DNA of 64,000 nucleotides from Acanthacorydalis orientalis (GCA_034766995.1 CM068313.1:28175825-28239824); one strand, 5' to 3'; numbered from the stretch's first letter, positions 25,751 to 38,170 are shown. Translations and numbers: made by a program. The notes: generated by a model not told the origin, from the sequence alone.

Positions 25751-28700
25751 TCGAAAATTCAAAAATATTTCCAATTCACAATATATAGTACAAATAAAAA
25801 GAAAAAGAAATATGAACATATTTGAGAATATATGTAATGTATCACAATAGCCTTTAATTTCTTTACTGAGTCTGTTAAAAGAAAGGGTCAATATTAGAAA
25901 AGAAATATACAATATTCATTTTCAAACTTTTAATTCAACGATTTTAGTTAACGTTTAGTTTGATGTCCTCAAAAACAATTAATTATTTTAAAGATTATTG
26001 AAATATTTTTTTAATTTTAATTAATATCTTACCTGATAAATTCCAATAATAAATAATATATAAAAAGGAATTGCAATTATTGAGATCAAAAGTACAAATA
26101 TTGAAAGATACCCATTTACTAGAAATAAAAAGTGCATAAATTACAATTAATGTTGTTATATAATCTCTTTTAGTAAAAATAATATATTGTACATAAAGAC
26201 GACTATATATTAAAACTAAATTTTATTTAAAAAAAAAAAACATTTAGTATTCAGATATGTTAATGAAAACAAAAAGTTGATGTTCATGTTTCATAAACAC
26301 AAAAAGTACTTTTATTTATTTCATTCTAATAAGATTACCATTTAATATTAGTTGAAAATAAAATATTTCACTAAAAAACAAATTAAATATTTGTATTTGA
26401 CATTACTTTTGATTTTAATGTGATTTTAAACATATTCAAATTAATAGAAGTTTGTGGTTGTAATGTTTCTGAAAAGTAATTTATTTAATTCCTTTAAAAA
26501 ATTTAAAGAAATTTAATTTCGCAACATAAACAAACGAATTTATTAAAGGTTTTAAAAAGGCATACCTGCGCTTCATAACGCAAGCATAACTTTGTAAAAA
26601 TGATCTAAAAAATACAAAATATTTTACTAGTGCATAAAAATCTAAAAATTATTAATACTAATTTGGCTGTGAGTTCATCAAATAGTGTATTCTACATTAG
26701 GGATTGTCATTAATAGGGAAGTATCGATGTTTAAGTACTAATATAAATAATCTTTGTTCAGTTAACATTGGTATTGCAAACACGATTATAAGAAATTTGA
26801 ATTTTCATAACTAATAATTCATGATTATAAATGCAAATAAAAATTAATTAAACCTTTATCATCGGTTTCATGACAAGGAAAGATTATGATTTACTTGATA
26901 ATCTATCGTACGATAACACTTTTCAAATCATATTTTTATGTACGAGGTGTGATCAAAAAGTAACGAGAATTTTTAAATTTCCCGGGTTTGAAGAGTCCGT
27001 TTGTCAAAAAATTTTTTTATTGTGTTGGTACACATGTCTCTAAAGTATAAAAAAAGTTCAGCTGTTTTCATTGTTTACTTTTTAAGTGGCAGTCGCTAAG
27101 GTAAGACGTGTTTTTTGAGCTCGGCGATTTTTGTTCATTAAAAAAAATGGATCAAAGAATTTGTATTAATTTTTGCGTAAAAAATGAAATAAAGTGCAAC
27201 AAAGTGTGTGAAACGTTAAGAAAGACCTATGGTGACTCTACTATGAGTAAACCAAGAATTTATGAGTGGTATAAACGTTATTCAGACGGTCGTGAAAGCG
27301 TCGAACATGATGATCGTTCTGGGCGCCCTAACACTTCAATTAATGAGGATAACGTCGAGGAAGTTAAGCAAATGATTTTAAAAGATCGACGAATTTCTAT
27401 CAGAGAAGTCGCTGATGATATTGGTATATCATATGGATCATGTCAAGCAATTTTCACTGACGTTTTAGGCATGACACGTGTGGCAGCCAATTTCGTCCCA
27501 AAATTGTTGAATTTTGATCAAAAACAACATCGAATAGATGTCTCCGAAGAATTGCTGAATAAAGCCAATAACGATCCAGAATTTATGAATTACATCATAT
27601 CTGGTGACGAAACATGGGTTTATGGGTATGCCGTTGAAACCAAAGCACAATCATCGCAATGGAAGCTGCCTGGTGAGCCAAGACCGAAAAAAAATCGTCA
27701 AGTTCGATCAAAAGTGAAGGTTCTTCTCACTGTTTTTTTTTGATTCGAAGGGCATAGTGCATCATGAATTCCTACCAGAAGGTCGCACTGTCAATAAAGA
27801 ATACTACTTGGAAGTTATGCGCCGTTCACGCGAAGAAATTCGACGAAAACGACCGGTATTGTGGCAAAACAATTCGTGGAAACTGCATCACGATAACGCT
27901 CCCTCTCACACCTCGTTAGTTGTGCGTGAATTTTTGGCAAAAAATAATACTATTGTGATACCTCAGGCACCATATTCACCGGACATGACACCCTGTGACT
28001 TTTTTTTGTTCCCAAGGTTGAAAAAAATATTGAAAGGACGACGTTTTGATACCATTGATGAGATAAAAGAGAAATCGCTGAAAGAGCTAAGAGCTATATT
28101 AAAAAGTGAGTTTGAAAAGTGCTTTGAAGACTGGAAAAAGCGTTGGCAAAAATGTATCATGTCAGGGGGGATTACTTTGAAGGGGACAAATTCGAAATTG
28201 AAGTATAAATGAATAGTTTTTGAGAAAAAAAATAATTCTCGTTACTTTTTGACCACACCACGTATGTTATAAAATGTACAGCAGAATAGTAATCAACTTT
28301 AAAAACATAACACAACGTCAGCGGATGTTGATATTTAGCAATTACATTGAGTACAGTTTATACAAAAAAATGATAAAATATGTCATAAACATAAGAACAT
28401 GTACTTCAGTTTTATGTGAAAATTGTCTTTAATTTTGGACAATAATTGATCTTTGTATAAAAGAAAAAGCAAGTTTTGTTTCGATTCTATATTTTCGTAA
28501 AACAAAAATGATATTTTTGCGTACTTGATATATTTTATATTAAGTACAATTTACGTTTTATTAATCATAGTTAAATAGTTAACACTGGACAATGAAAATT
28601 TAATCTGAATTACAAGTCAATTGTTATTTTAATATAATTGTACGTAATAAGTGTTAACTTTAAATAAATATCAATAAAAAATAATATAAATAAAATATTC

Positions 28701-29004
28701 TTACTAGAATTTAAAAAATATGATCTGTCTTTATAATGTGAAGGAGAAAAAATAATATTCAACGTTGACGCCGTCGATAATAAAGTATATAAAACCTGTA
28801 AAAGAAAGTATTTTTTTAAAATATTTATGTATATTAAAACTGAGAAAACTACACTTAAAATAAAAAATAAAAAGTTATTTTTTAAAAAAAGATCATGTAA
28901 TATATTTTCTTACACGCACATATTTACTTGTTTAAATCTAAAAACATATATTGTCACTTTTTCTGTATAGTGTTAATGCAAATCAAAAATAGTAATAATT
29001 ATGA

Positions 29005-29069
<65 letters not shown>

Positions 29070-29416
29070 TTGTATGAATTGTCTTATTGGTTATGCACGT
29101 GTATATTGAACAATTATATTTTGCAAAAAAAAACATGACATGTATTGTTTTGAAATTAAATCCTTTTAAATATATATATATATATACCACAAAAAAAAAC
29201 ACTAATGAAATTGTTTTATTTATTTTTTTAAAAAAGATATCAATGCCAATACTAGTTAATTACCTTTAACTAAGAATTAGATGCTAAATAAAGTTATTTG
29301 TTACACTTGAAAATAACTCTATTATTTTAAAAGATATGTACATGTTTACAAAGTAGATTTAAAAGCAACTACTTGTTAATACATTTTAAAACGATATTTA
29401 TGTTAATAGTGGCAAT

Positions 29417-29468
<52 letters not shown>

Positions 29469-29631
29469 TGTGACATATCAGATGTACGATAAACATTACA
29501 TGAAACCTAAAATAACTATACTGTAATTACTTAAAAAAAAGAATTGTATTTACCATTCCCGAATATCCGATAATTTTTGAAGCTGTCCTTACTGGTATAC
29601 AACCAAATATAGTGTCCCCCACTTTTAGCAT
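24946..29631 (-). CDS. Gene D: four-membrane-segment LAPTM4/DUF4728-like protein, 163 aa, 5 exons
   Basis: Exons on the - strand are 29631-29554, 28795-28705, 26118-26033, 25243-25093 and 25031-24946 (78, 91, 86, 151 and 86 nt; phases 0,1,0,1). All introns are GT-AG and the stop is TAA. The start MLKVGDTIFGCIPVRTASKI is the most divergent in the cluster: the double-cysteine pair is gone (one Cys remains) and the TG motif is TA, though IIGYSGM at the junction is kept. Four hydrophobic segments lie at about residues 20-40, 58-84, 97-118 and 122-146. The loop after segment 1 is basic and aromatic (SPSHYKDRSYF). The tail FGRQIRTEPKMELMDI lacks the SYRK motif. Intron 2 (2.6 kb) contains a nearly intact mariner in antisense orientation. 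It may be a diverging or relaxed copy, but no stop interrupts it. Confidence 0.82.
25328..25376. repeat. (TA)n tract in intron 3 of gene D
   Basis: About 49 bp. Another tract is at about 25711-25749 in the same intron. Both are simple dinucleotide repeats. Confidence 0.9.
26943..28262 (+). mobile_element. Nearly intact mariner in intron 2 of gene D (antisense to D)
   Basis: The 1320-bp element has TA at both flanks (26941-26942, 28263-28264). The inverted ends are CGAGGTGTGATCAAAAAGTA and, reverse complemented on the right, CGTGGTGTGGTCAAAAAGTA, with about 29 of 32 positions matching. Full length, good terminal repeats and only one visible frame lesion make it the youngest autonomous-type copy here. 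Confidence 0.95.
27147..28212 (+). pseudogene. Mariner transposase with a single frameshift
   Basis: ATG at 27147 opens MDQRICINFCVKNEIKCNKV, a helix-turn-helix domain of about residues 1-110 (YEWYKRYSDGRESVEHDDRS near residues 45-65). The catalytic core follows: GDETWVYGY holds the first Asp, HHDNAPSHTS the second and SPDMTPCDFFLF the third. There are 34 residues between the last two, which is the mariner D34D signature. The frame breaks in a run of nine T at 27733-27741; the downstream part (KGIVHHEFLPEGRTVNKEYY onward) continues in the next frame to TAA at 28210-28212. Total coding length, about 355 codons, is normal for mariner. All three catalytic residues survive, so the frameshift is the only obvious defect. 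Confidence 0.93.
29006..29070. repeat. (TA)n/(TG)n tract in intron 1 of gene D
   Basis: A TA tract with a TGTGTGTGTGTG tail. A second pure tract is at about 29418-29466 in the same intron. Confidence 0.9.
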
Positions 29632-29639
29632 TTTTATAG

Positions 29640-30427
29640 GATATACACTTTTAGGTTATAATTGTAAAATTTAATATTAATCTGCAAATATTACCAAAAT
29701 CTGTTTAAAACTTGAAGTAAGTTTTAATCGTACATATTACATTAGCCATGCAAACAGTTTAATTGAAAAATGCGAAATGCTAAATATAGTTTATACACAA
29801 AACTAAGTATGATTATCTGTGTTTACGCGTCGTAATTCCAAGAACGAGGTAGAAAGAAATATAACTAGTAATATGAAAATGTTCAAGAATACAGTTATAT
29901 TAACGTTACAAAATTAAAATATACGTACCATAGGATTGACTCTTTAGCTGTTAAAAAATAAAAACAGTGGTGTAGTCATAAGTGGACAGTTTCATTTTAA
30001 TGTACATATTTTTTTGTGTATGATAATAATACATGCCATACATGATGTTGACCTTTATTTAAATGTCTCTTACAAAAAACAACATCGTACATGTATCAGT
30101 TTTACTGAAATTGTTCTCAAAATAAAAATTAAGTACAAGCTGAGTAACATGTACAAAAAGAATTTTGTGTACATGAAATTATATATAAAGCATTAGATTA
30201 TTCAAAAACCAAAATTATTATACTTAAAAAGAATAGAATAATACACGCCAGTAAACATTTTTCTAAACAAATCAAAATACAAAAATGAAATAAGCACAAG
30301 TTAAAACATAAACATCGATTATTTAAAAACTTTCAATGAAATTGAAAACGATAAGTGATTAAAGAAAAAATAATCAGGGATTTTGACTCATTTTGCATTG
30401 AAAGACAAAAAATATTTTTATGAGAGT
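29640..30427. other. Region upstream of gene D, nothing recognised
   Basis: AT-rich. It presumably holds the gene D promoter, but no motif can be singled out. No exon or element was recognised. Confidence 0.4.
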
Positions 30428-30541
30428 TTAACTTTTTGAACCAGAAAGACCAAAATTTGGATCTGTGAGTGAGGGACCGAAATCCCAAAAGACAACTTTT
30501 AATAAAAATAATTGTGGGAATCTAGGGTTCAAAGGGTTGAA
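30428..30541. mobile_element. Small piggyBac-like inverted-repeat element (decayed ends)
   Basis: The left end TTAACTTTTTGAACC faces a right end whose reverse complement is TTCAACCCTTTGAACC. The arrangement, about 114 bp with TTAA-like edges, resembles the 80-bp element at 9861-9940, but the right TTAA has mutated. No coding sequence. Confidence 0.5.
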
Positions 30542-30934
30542 GAAACTTATTTGAAGTTCTAAAAAGTATATTAGAGACAAGGGAAAATGTATTGAAAAAG
30601 AAAAATAACTGCTTTTTTTCTACTCGTTCGTTCTACTCCTCATTCCGTGAATTATTTGACCTTCCCTCGCTAAACACTATCATAGAGATGTGATATATAT
30701 ATATTCTTCGTATCCCTATGATATAATGACATATTGATTATATTTTCTGTTGATATATTGTCCTATTGATTTTAGTCGCGCTGAAATATTTGTTTAGTAT
30801 TTTATTATAATTGATTTTGAAATGAGAGCTTAGACTAATTGTAGAAGAATCCCACACAAATGATTGAGAAAAACCAATGACGAAACCAGAACTAGTAGAA
30901 TACTACACCAACGAAATCAAAAGTATGAAAAGAA

Positions 30935-30972
<38 letters not shown>

Positions 30973-30976
<4 letters not shown>

Positions 30977-32266
30977 ATTTTCCAATAAGGACGCATTTTT
31001 TATTTGAAATAAAACACATAATTTGGGGTAAAATGTTAAGATTATTTCTCATAAATAATAGTCGAGAGAATGTCATTTATAAATAAAAAATAATATCGTG
31101 TAAATGACCCCCGCGTGCATTTTTTCAAGTAACCATTCTTTTGTTAAAATTTTCAACAACATCCTTACACAACTGGGGCTCTATTTCACCAATGACTCTT
31201 TGGATTTCATCTTTTAGAACAGAAATTGTTTTAGGATTATTGGAGGACATCTATCCTTTAACGTGACTCCAAAAAATGTATTCCAATGGTGTTAACTCGC
31301 AAGATCTCAGTGGTCAATTAATGTCTTTATGTCTGGAAATAACGAGATCAGAACATGTCGTTCTCAATAATTCAATTATGTCACCGGTTGTGTAGCTTGT
31401 AGCATTGTTCTGCTAGAACCATATGCCCTCCAGATCAATATGATCCGGTTTTGCTCACAAAAAATTGGTTATCATATTTTAGTATCTTTCAGAGTATTCG
31501 CTTTACTAGCCTGATTCTTAAAAATATAAGGACCGATGACTCCATCGGATCAAAGAGTGCACCAAACAGTCACTCTTTCTGTATGCAGTGGCTTCTCAAC
31601 GATCATCCTTGGATTTTCTTTACCCCAGATTCATCAGTTTTTCTTGTTAACGTGGCCAGAAAAATTGAGACGAATCTGATCGCTGAAGGTGACTTTTTCA
31701 GAAAAACCGTGTTGTTGTTCCAGTATCCAATTAACAAATCTCCGACGCAGTGAAAAGTCATATGATGGAATTCTAGTTAATTAAATGTTAATTAAACCTT
31801 ATAATCTTTCATCAATAAATCCTTACACAAAGTTCGCCATCTGGTCATCTGTGAAAGGCCCAAGTGTTGCGAAGTTGTGGAATTGTCATTCCTGGGTTTT
31901 TCGATATCACTTTTCACGATGCAAGTCAAATTTTTTTCAAAACAAGTAGTACGAACACGTGTTAGTGTTTCTATGTCTTTAACCAATTCAGTTTCTTCAA
32001 TTTTACTCACTAATCGAAGAATTTTTGATTCAAGTGACCGAGTACCTCAAGAATAAATAACGCGTAAATTACGAAATGTATTTTTTATAGAACGACCATT
32101 TTCATAATATAATTGTATTATTTCAATGCATTGTTTTATTATATACAAAGCCATAACTAAAAATGGCAATGTCAAAATTTAACAAATGTCAAAAAATACA
32201 GCTGTCAGTTTGATATATATGAAATATGATCTATTAAAAATTGCCTCCCTATTGAAAAAATCTTTG
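30973..32266 (-). mobile_element. Tc1/mariner-superfamily relic in a (TA)n tract
   Basis: The 1294-bp unit has inverted ends: AAGATTTTCCAATAAGGA on the left and, reverse complemented on the right, AAGATTTTTTCAATAGGGA. TA is present on each side. The - strand shows a transposase relic read from 32040 to 31100: an N-terminal helix region (GLSQMTRWRTLCKDLL near 31870-31820), EKPLHTERVTVWC near 31600-31560, GVIGPYIFKNQA near 31540-31510, then TPLEYIFWSHVKG near 31290-31250 and IQRVIGEIEPQLC near 31210-31165, ending with a GGHLHDI-like motif. It is riddled with stops. The PLEYIFW and RVIGEI motifs place it with the insect Tc3/DUF4817-associated group. Confidence 0.85.
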
Positions 32267-32751
32267 TATATATATATATACATTTTCTTATCTCCTTTAT
32301 ATTTAATGAAATATTTAAAGTCATTTTGTTCGAATTAACGAATGATCCGTGTTTTCGGATATTAATAATTGTGATATAAATTCATTTTACATTTGATGTA
32401 CAAAAGTACAATGGTTATCTACAAGTTTTTTTTTCAATTTATTGTCTGTTACAATATATGTATTTTACCTATTTTATAATGAAACTTTAATCTATTATAT
32501 TTTTATTCACAATTGACAATTTTGATCTTTTTTGTTCATTTACAAAAATAATGTTTTTAATTTGACATGAAATACATAGCATTCCCTTGTCGAGATATCA
32601 ACACATATGCCACACATGTTGCATGTATGTCATCACAATGGCGTATACGTCATTTTAAGAATAAAAGATCAACAGCAGAATATACTTTGTACTTTGTCTA
32701 CCCCATTTAGAGTGTAAAAGGTTGTCAATAATTTATATATATATATACATA

Positions 32752-32786
<35 letters not shown>

Positions 32787-33254
32787 GTAAATAAGTAATT
32801 TTATAGGTTTTTTATTTACTTCAGTTTTGCCTTTTTTTAATACATGTATGAAAATAAATTTATATGAAAAAAATGATTAAATACAGCGTTCAAGACGAGT
32901 TTGGTTTCCAGGGCAATGTCGAATATCCATCTCGCTCTGTAATACAAATTATATTCTTTCTCTGATGCCGTTGTATTTTGTAACTACTTTAACACATTAA
33001 TGGATTATTAATTTGTCCTTATCTACATTTTTTGTACCAATAACATGTTCGCAAATTGTGAGAATAGTTATTTGTTCTCAAAAGTTACAATTACTATGTC
33101 TATCTTTGTTGTATTTGTTTACACTAAGACCGCATACGCGTTTAAAAAATATTTGCATTCACGTCTTCATCTCTTCGGAATTTTTTTGAGTGAACTTCTC
33201 AGTATTTAGTGTTCGTTTGAATTTATTCATGTTTATTAATTTAATTCTTAAATA
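32267..33254. other. Spacer between two transposon relics
   Basis: AT-rich, with a TA/TG tract at about 32735-32787. The stretch 32640-32950 is less AT-biased, but I see no exon or known element in it. Confidence 0.4.
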
Positions 33255-34468
33255 TAGAGTGGTCAATGATTTCTGCTACAAAGACAAACTCGAATAACTT
33301 TTTTCGTAACGCATGTATTTGATTAAATTAAATTTTATTTTAGAGATAATTTCATTTAATTTTTATCTCGTAATTAATTTTTAAAAATAATAGATTTTAA
33401 ATGGCTTCAACGTTCATTAACGCAAGCTCTACATTTTATCAAAAAGTTGTTCATGGCCGCTTGAAGAGTTGCACGTGGAATTCCCCCAATCACTGTAATG
33501 ATCGTTTGCTTCAGCTCATTAATATTGGCTGGTCTGTACACCATTTGCTTGCAATAGCCCCACCAAACAAGTATTGGGCACTAAGGTCAGGTGATCTTAT
33601 AGCAAACGAAATGTGTGGTTGCGCAAGATTAATTTGTTAGAAATTTTTCGTTTGAGTGTTGCAATTACGTCTCTAGTGATGTGAGGTGTTGCCTTGTTTT
33701 GCTGAAACAACACTGAGTTAAACTGTATTCGTTTTCTGTGGAGTTTTATGGTCCAACAATATACTGTGACGAAACCGCACACCATACAGTGACACGCTCT
33801 GGATGCAGTTTCATTTCGTGAAGATCTTGTGGGTTGTTGTCACTCCATAATCGACAATTTTGATTGTTGACATTTCCGTTTAGATCGAAATTTGCTTCAT
33901 CAGATATAAAAAGGCAGCTTATAAAGCTATTGTCCTCTTCCAGAATTTGAAGAGCCGTATTGCAAAACTCTAAGCGAATAGACATGTTGGTCCAGCTTAT
34001 TTGTGACTTGTATTTTATAAGAAAATAAATCTAAATCCTTATGCAATATTGTCATTATTGAACTTTTACTAATACCCATTTGAACGGATAAATTTCTTGT
34101 TCAAACCTGGAATTTTTTTGTAATGCAGAGCTACAGCAACTATCGTTTCCTGTGTCCGAGCTGTTAAAGTTCTACGATAACATCTTCTTCAGACTGTCTT
34201 ATACTCGTTACAATTCTTAACAAGCCAATTTATCGTTCATCTGGTTGGAGGTGTGTATTAAAACTCGCACCTAAACACTCTTTGTATAGCAATTACAGTC
34301 ACCAATTAATGATATCGACACACTATCCAAATTCTGGACTCATCATCCCAATTATCTACTTTCATACATTTCAAAGATCAATCTGGAAATAGAAAAAAAG
34401 TATTAAAACATAGCATTAAAAACAATTGCATAATTTGTTTTTGAAGGCATGATTCATTGACCACCCTG
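33255..34468 (-). mobile_element. Tc1/mariner-superfamily relic with GTGGTCAATGA ends
   Basis: The 1214-bp unit is bounded by TA (33253-33254, 34469-34470). Inverted ends are TAGAGTGGTCAATGA and, reverse complemented on the right, CAGGGTGGTCAATGA. The - strand encodes a broken transposase: helix region near 34250-34050 (SSIMTILHKDLDLFSYKIQ), then FISDEANFDLNGNVNNQNCR near 33910-33850 with the first Asp, and LHPERVTVWCAV near 33810-33775. FQQNKATPHIT near 33705-33675 has Asn-Lys where the family has Asp-Gly. That missing second Asp plus stops make it dead. Motifs match the Tc3/DUF4817-type group but the ends differ from those at 30973-32266. Confidence 0.88.
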
Positions 34469-34470
34469 TA

Positions 34471-35311
34471 TCATCGAATATATGTTATTGTAATATTAAT
34501 TATAATAATATTTTCGAAAAAAATATAACTATTTGTAATCTTTGTATATAATTATTTGCAGCAACTTAATTTTACATTTTATTTATTATTCCAAGAAGCT
34601 TTTCTATTATAATCGTATCGAAAAATACATCGAGGTGAAATGTTAATACTGACTCGATAATTTAATCTGACATTTTAGTTCAGGTCAAGTTTTGACCTAT
34701 TTCATTGACCTTTTCAAGACACTGATGGAATGAAATTTCATGCGTTCATTATGAAAATTATAAATGTATCATTCACTTTGTAATATATTAAGAAAATTTA
34801 TCAGAAAATTAATTTCGTCTATTAAATATATTCCGAAAAATGTATTACTTTCAAAAATTTTTAAATTATCTTGTAAACAAGTTAGTAGTATGAAAATAAT
34901 GTTTAACAACTGTATCACCGTCTTCACTTATAATAGAATACACATATACATACATTTACGAATGAAATATTGTATCTTCATCCATTTTGAATTAAAAATG
35001 TTAGAATTCTACGTTTTTTTTAAAAAAAAGGTAATAGAAGAGTAGACTAATTATAGTTTTCATTTTACTTATCTATACTAATATTACAGAAAGTATTAGT
35101 TGTAGAAAAACTAATAAAATATCTTTTACATTTCAGTAAACGTAGTTCAGTAACTTGTGTACTATTTATAATAATAATATAAATTAATCAAAAAAGAATT
35201 ATTTTTATTAAAGTATTAAAAGTATCGTCTGTAACGTGAAAAACTACTGTCAATTATTTTCATTTTTTTATTCTGCAAATATTTGCATATTTTTTCTTGC
35301 TGATCTCTCAA
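34471..35311. other. AT-rich spacer, nothing recognised
   Basis: A 93-codon frame (34764-35045, +) is lysine-, isoleucine- and phenylalanine-rich without domain features; I regard it as chance. No other feature. Confidence 0.4.
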
Positions 35312-35445
35312 TTAAATTTCTTTACTGAAACTATCAACTACAATACAGAAAGTGCGTGTGATCCCTGAAAAATACGTAATTGAATTAATTTAATTACAAT
35401 TAATTAATTATAAATTAGATGACATTTTAATATATGAATAAACAT

Positions 35446-35447
<2 letters not shown>

Positions 35448-35492
<45 letters not shown>
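35448..35492. repeat. (TA)n tract in the gene F relic
   Basis: About 45 bp between exon 5 and the exon 4 tail of gene F. Another is at 35630-35660. Confidence 0.85.
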
Positions 35493-35495
<3 letters not shown>

Positions 35496-35719
35496 TATAG
35501 TGCATTTATTTACGCGTGTTAATCAATCGTCATCAATCTCGAAGAACCATTATACATATCTTTTCTTTTAAAAATTTAAACAATATAAGCTATACTTATC
35601 ACGATACGTAAGCACAACGCAATTATGAAAAATATATATATATATATATATGTATATAAGCAGGTTTATTCACTTACCGTTAAAATGAAAGAGTAAAATT
35701 AAATGATAATTTGTGATGC

Positions 35720-36385
35720 ACATTGTTATTCATGGTCATTTAGTAAAATATGGAGCAGTGTATCGGTGCCCATTGAGCTTTCGCTGTGAAATCATTTCAA
35801 AAAATGATGAGTCTGCTATAATTGTACCATGGTTATTTCGGAATTATTATAAGTTTCTGCGTCGTAGACAGGTACCGACCGCTCATATCATCTCAACTTG
35901 TTGGGTTCAGAAGCTTGAGTAAACTGGTTTTACATTAAATTAGAACCATCAAGGATCAGAACAGTAAGAAAACCAGAAAACATTGACATTGCTCGATTTG
36001 CTGTAACGCGTATCCCACAACGTGATTACTACATTTCTGATATTAGAATTAATTAGATTTCCACAAATTATATGGTACCAGAAAGATGGGGTAACAAGTC
36101 ATACTATTAGAGTGTCCATGGATGCTGTACGAGCTCTCTGTCCGATTCGCATCACTTCCAAAAATGGATATATTGTTTGACGAGTAAGATTTCCAGATTT
36201 GAAGATATTATTATTTTCTTTGGGGTTATCTAAAAAACAAGTTATATATTGATCGCCCACACAATATTTTTGAACTTAAATTAAAAATCCAAGAAGCGAT
36301 TGTGAAAATTCCACAAGACATGTTAAGACGCGTAACGGGAAAATTACGAATAAGGTTATAGGAATGCGTGCGCTGAAAAGCTTAC
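35720..36385 (+). mobile_element. Transposase relic of the DUF4817-type mariner group, inside gene F
   Basis: Frames on the + strand give FRNYYKFLRRRQVPTAH (near 35840-35890) and EPSRIRTVRKPENIDIARFA (near 35950-36010). After several stops come FLWGYLKNKLYIDRPHNIFE (near 36210-36275) and IQEAIVKIPQDMLRRVTGKL (near 36285-36345), then ECVR. RTVR.PENI, the LWGYLK..V/LY..RP motif and IPQDMLRRV are the usual landmarks of the insect transposases whose N-terminus is DUF4817. Terminal repeats were not identified. It replaces the front of gene F exon 4. Confidence 0.72.
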
Positions 36386-36391
36386 CTTCTT

Positions 36392-36393
<2 letters not shown>

Positions 36394-36460
<67 letters not shown>
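36394..36460. repeat. (TA)n tract
   Basis: About 67 bp of pure TA, beginning right beside the 3' side of the transposase relic. Another tract with a TGTG tail is at 37104-37166. Confidence 0.9.
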
Positions 36461-36461
<1 letters not shown>

Positions 36462-37100
36462 CTCACAAATAAATGTGCAAATCTTCTGTTATATCTAATA
36501 AAATATTTTTAGATATTTCATGAAATAAAATAAATTTTCTTTTTTAAATTTAAAATATTACACATTTATATTATGCAACTGTAATTTACATACATTTGTA
36601 GCTCCAATAATTAAAAGAGTACAAAATATATTTGAAATGACTGAGAATAACAATGATCTGTAATCTAAAAAAATGTAATGGTTTAAAATATAATAAAATT
36701 TAGAATGGTATATTTTTAGATTATTTCAAAATTGTACTTAATAAACAATTATTACCGTAAAAAATATAAATTTATAAACTCATTATACTGAATTCTATCT
36801 TTAATATAATTTATTATGGTGTACTATAACATATGTATTGTACTCGTATAATTCTCACATTTCTTGGACTAAGGAATTAATAATATTTTTATAATTTAAT
36901 TACAATGATTTTTTTCTGGTTTCAAAACGTTTAATGATCATTTGTTAGTATTTCAAATAATTAGTGACATGATGTATAATAAAAATTAAATCATTATCCA
37001 AATAAAACTATATTTAATTATGAATTACTTCCAGCCATATTTTTTACAGTAAAAATGACAATATTTAAATATACCTGATCAATTAAATACTTAAAATCTG

Positions 37101-37171
<71 letters not shown>

Positions 37172-37658
37172 TTGTGTGTGAAATTTTTTTTGCATACAAT
37201 ATGTATATAGTGTGATATGGTATATACAAACATATAAAAAAATTAATGCCCTATTTACCTATTATTAAACAATATTAATACAATTATAATTTTTCTGTAC
37301 TGTTCATTTTATAAATCAAAACAAATTAAAATATGTACATGATTAATTTATACAGTTATCATAGATTTTCAATATTACACTAATATGTATCACTATATGG
37401 ACTATTTTGTCAGAACTTTTTTCCCATTACAATATATATTATAATTTTTTTTAAAAAAAAAATATTGAAAACTTTTATACGAAAATGTTTTATTATATTT
37501 TGTTCAAATCAATTAAATAATTATTAATTATTCGGATAGAAAAATATGGTTGTAATATTTATTGATCACGATAAAAATATTACTTTTTAATTTAAAGAAA
37601 GTAGTAAAAAAAATTATTAATAAAATACAAGTTTTATGTAACCATCTCTGAACGAAAT

Positions 37659-37698
<40 letters not shown>

Positions 37699-37920
37699 AT
37701 TATATATATCATTATAAATAATATACATTCATGTAAATGTTCATTCATTACTTTAATTATAATTAATAAAAATGATCTCATTTAAATACTTCACAATTTA
37801 TGCAAATGTTATTCGTCGCTTTTAGACAAAATGAAACAGTTTTGTTTTCATTTAATATGGCTTTTTAAAAATATACTTTTAGTAAAATGTTATAAAATAT
37901 TATTATTTTAATATATTTGT

Positions 37921-37955
<35 letters not shown>

Positions 37956-38170
37956 CACTTTTTTCAATAAAACTATTTCTTTTATACAATCCTGAAAATA
38001 TAATTGTCCTAGAATATAAATATGAATCGTATAAATTAGAAAATAAATATATATTTCATTATACCTTGACTTACTATATATTAAAAAGCTATGACTACTA
38101 GTTTACAATATCCAATAATAATATTATCTATCTACAATGGACATCCATAAAAAAATACCAATTGGTATTT

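Larger units (their letters stand above)
35312..38170 (-). pseudogene. Gene F: broken sixth member of the LAPTM4/DUF4728-like cluster
   Basis: Recognisable pieces on the - strand, in the right order, are as follows. Exon 1 relic, about 38170-38099, aligns ungapped with gene E exon 1 and keeps GC and IIIGY before a GT, but has TAG inside. Exon 3, 36664-36594, has a family-type end LLIIGAT-N before GTATGT and is five codons shorter than the 86-nt norm. The 3' tail of exon 4 ends at 35691 at a GTAAGT (HLILLFHFN, phase 1). Exon 5, 35364-35312, is intact and reads ITRTFCIVVDSFSKEI then stop. The start of exon 4 is missing: a transposase relic (35720-36385) sits exactly there, and exon 2 was not found with certainty. 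A CAG followed by RWLHKTCILLIIFFTTFF near 37640 is a possible remnant. The gene appears killed by insertion and point mutation. Confidence 0.68.

Noticed and set aside
31451..31753. 100-codon + strand frame
   Set aside because: Antisense reading of the transposase relic at 30973-32266.
33401..33640. 79-codon + strand frame with mixed composition
   Set aside because: It is the complement of the C-terminal part of the transposase relic at 33255-34468.
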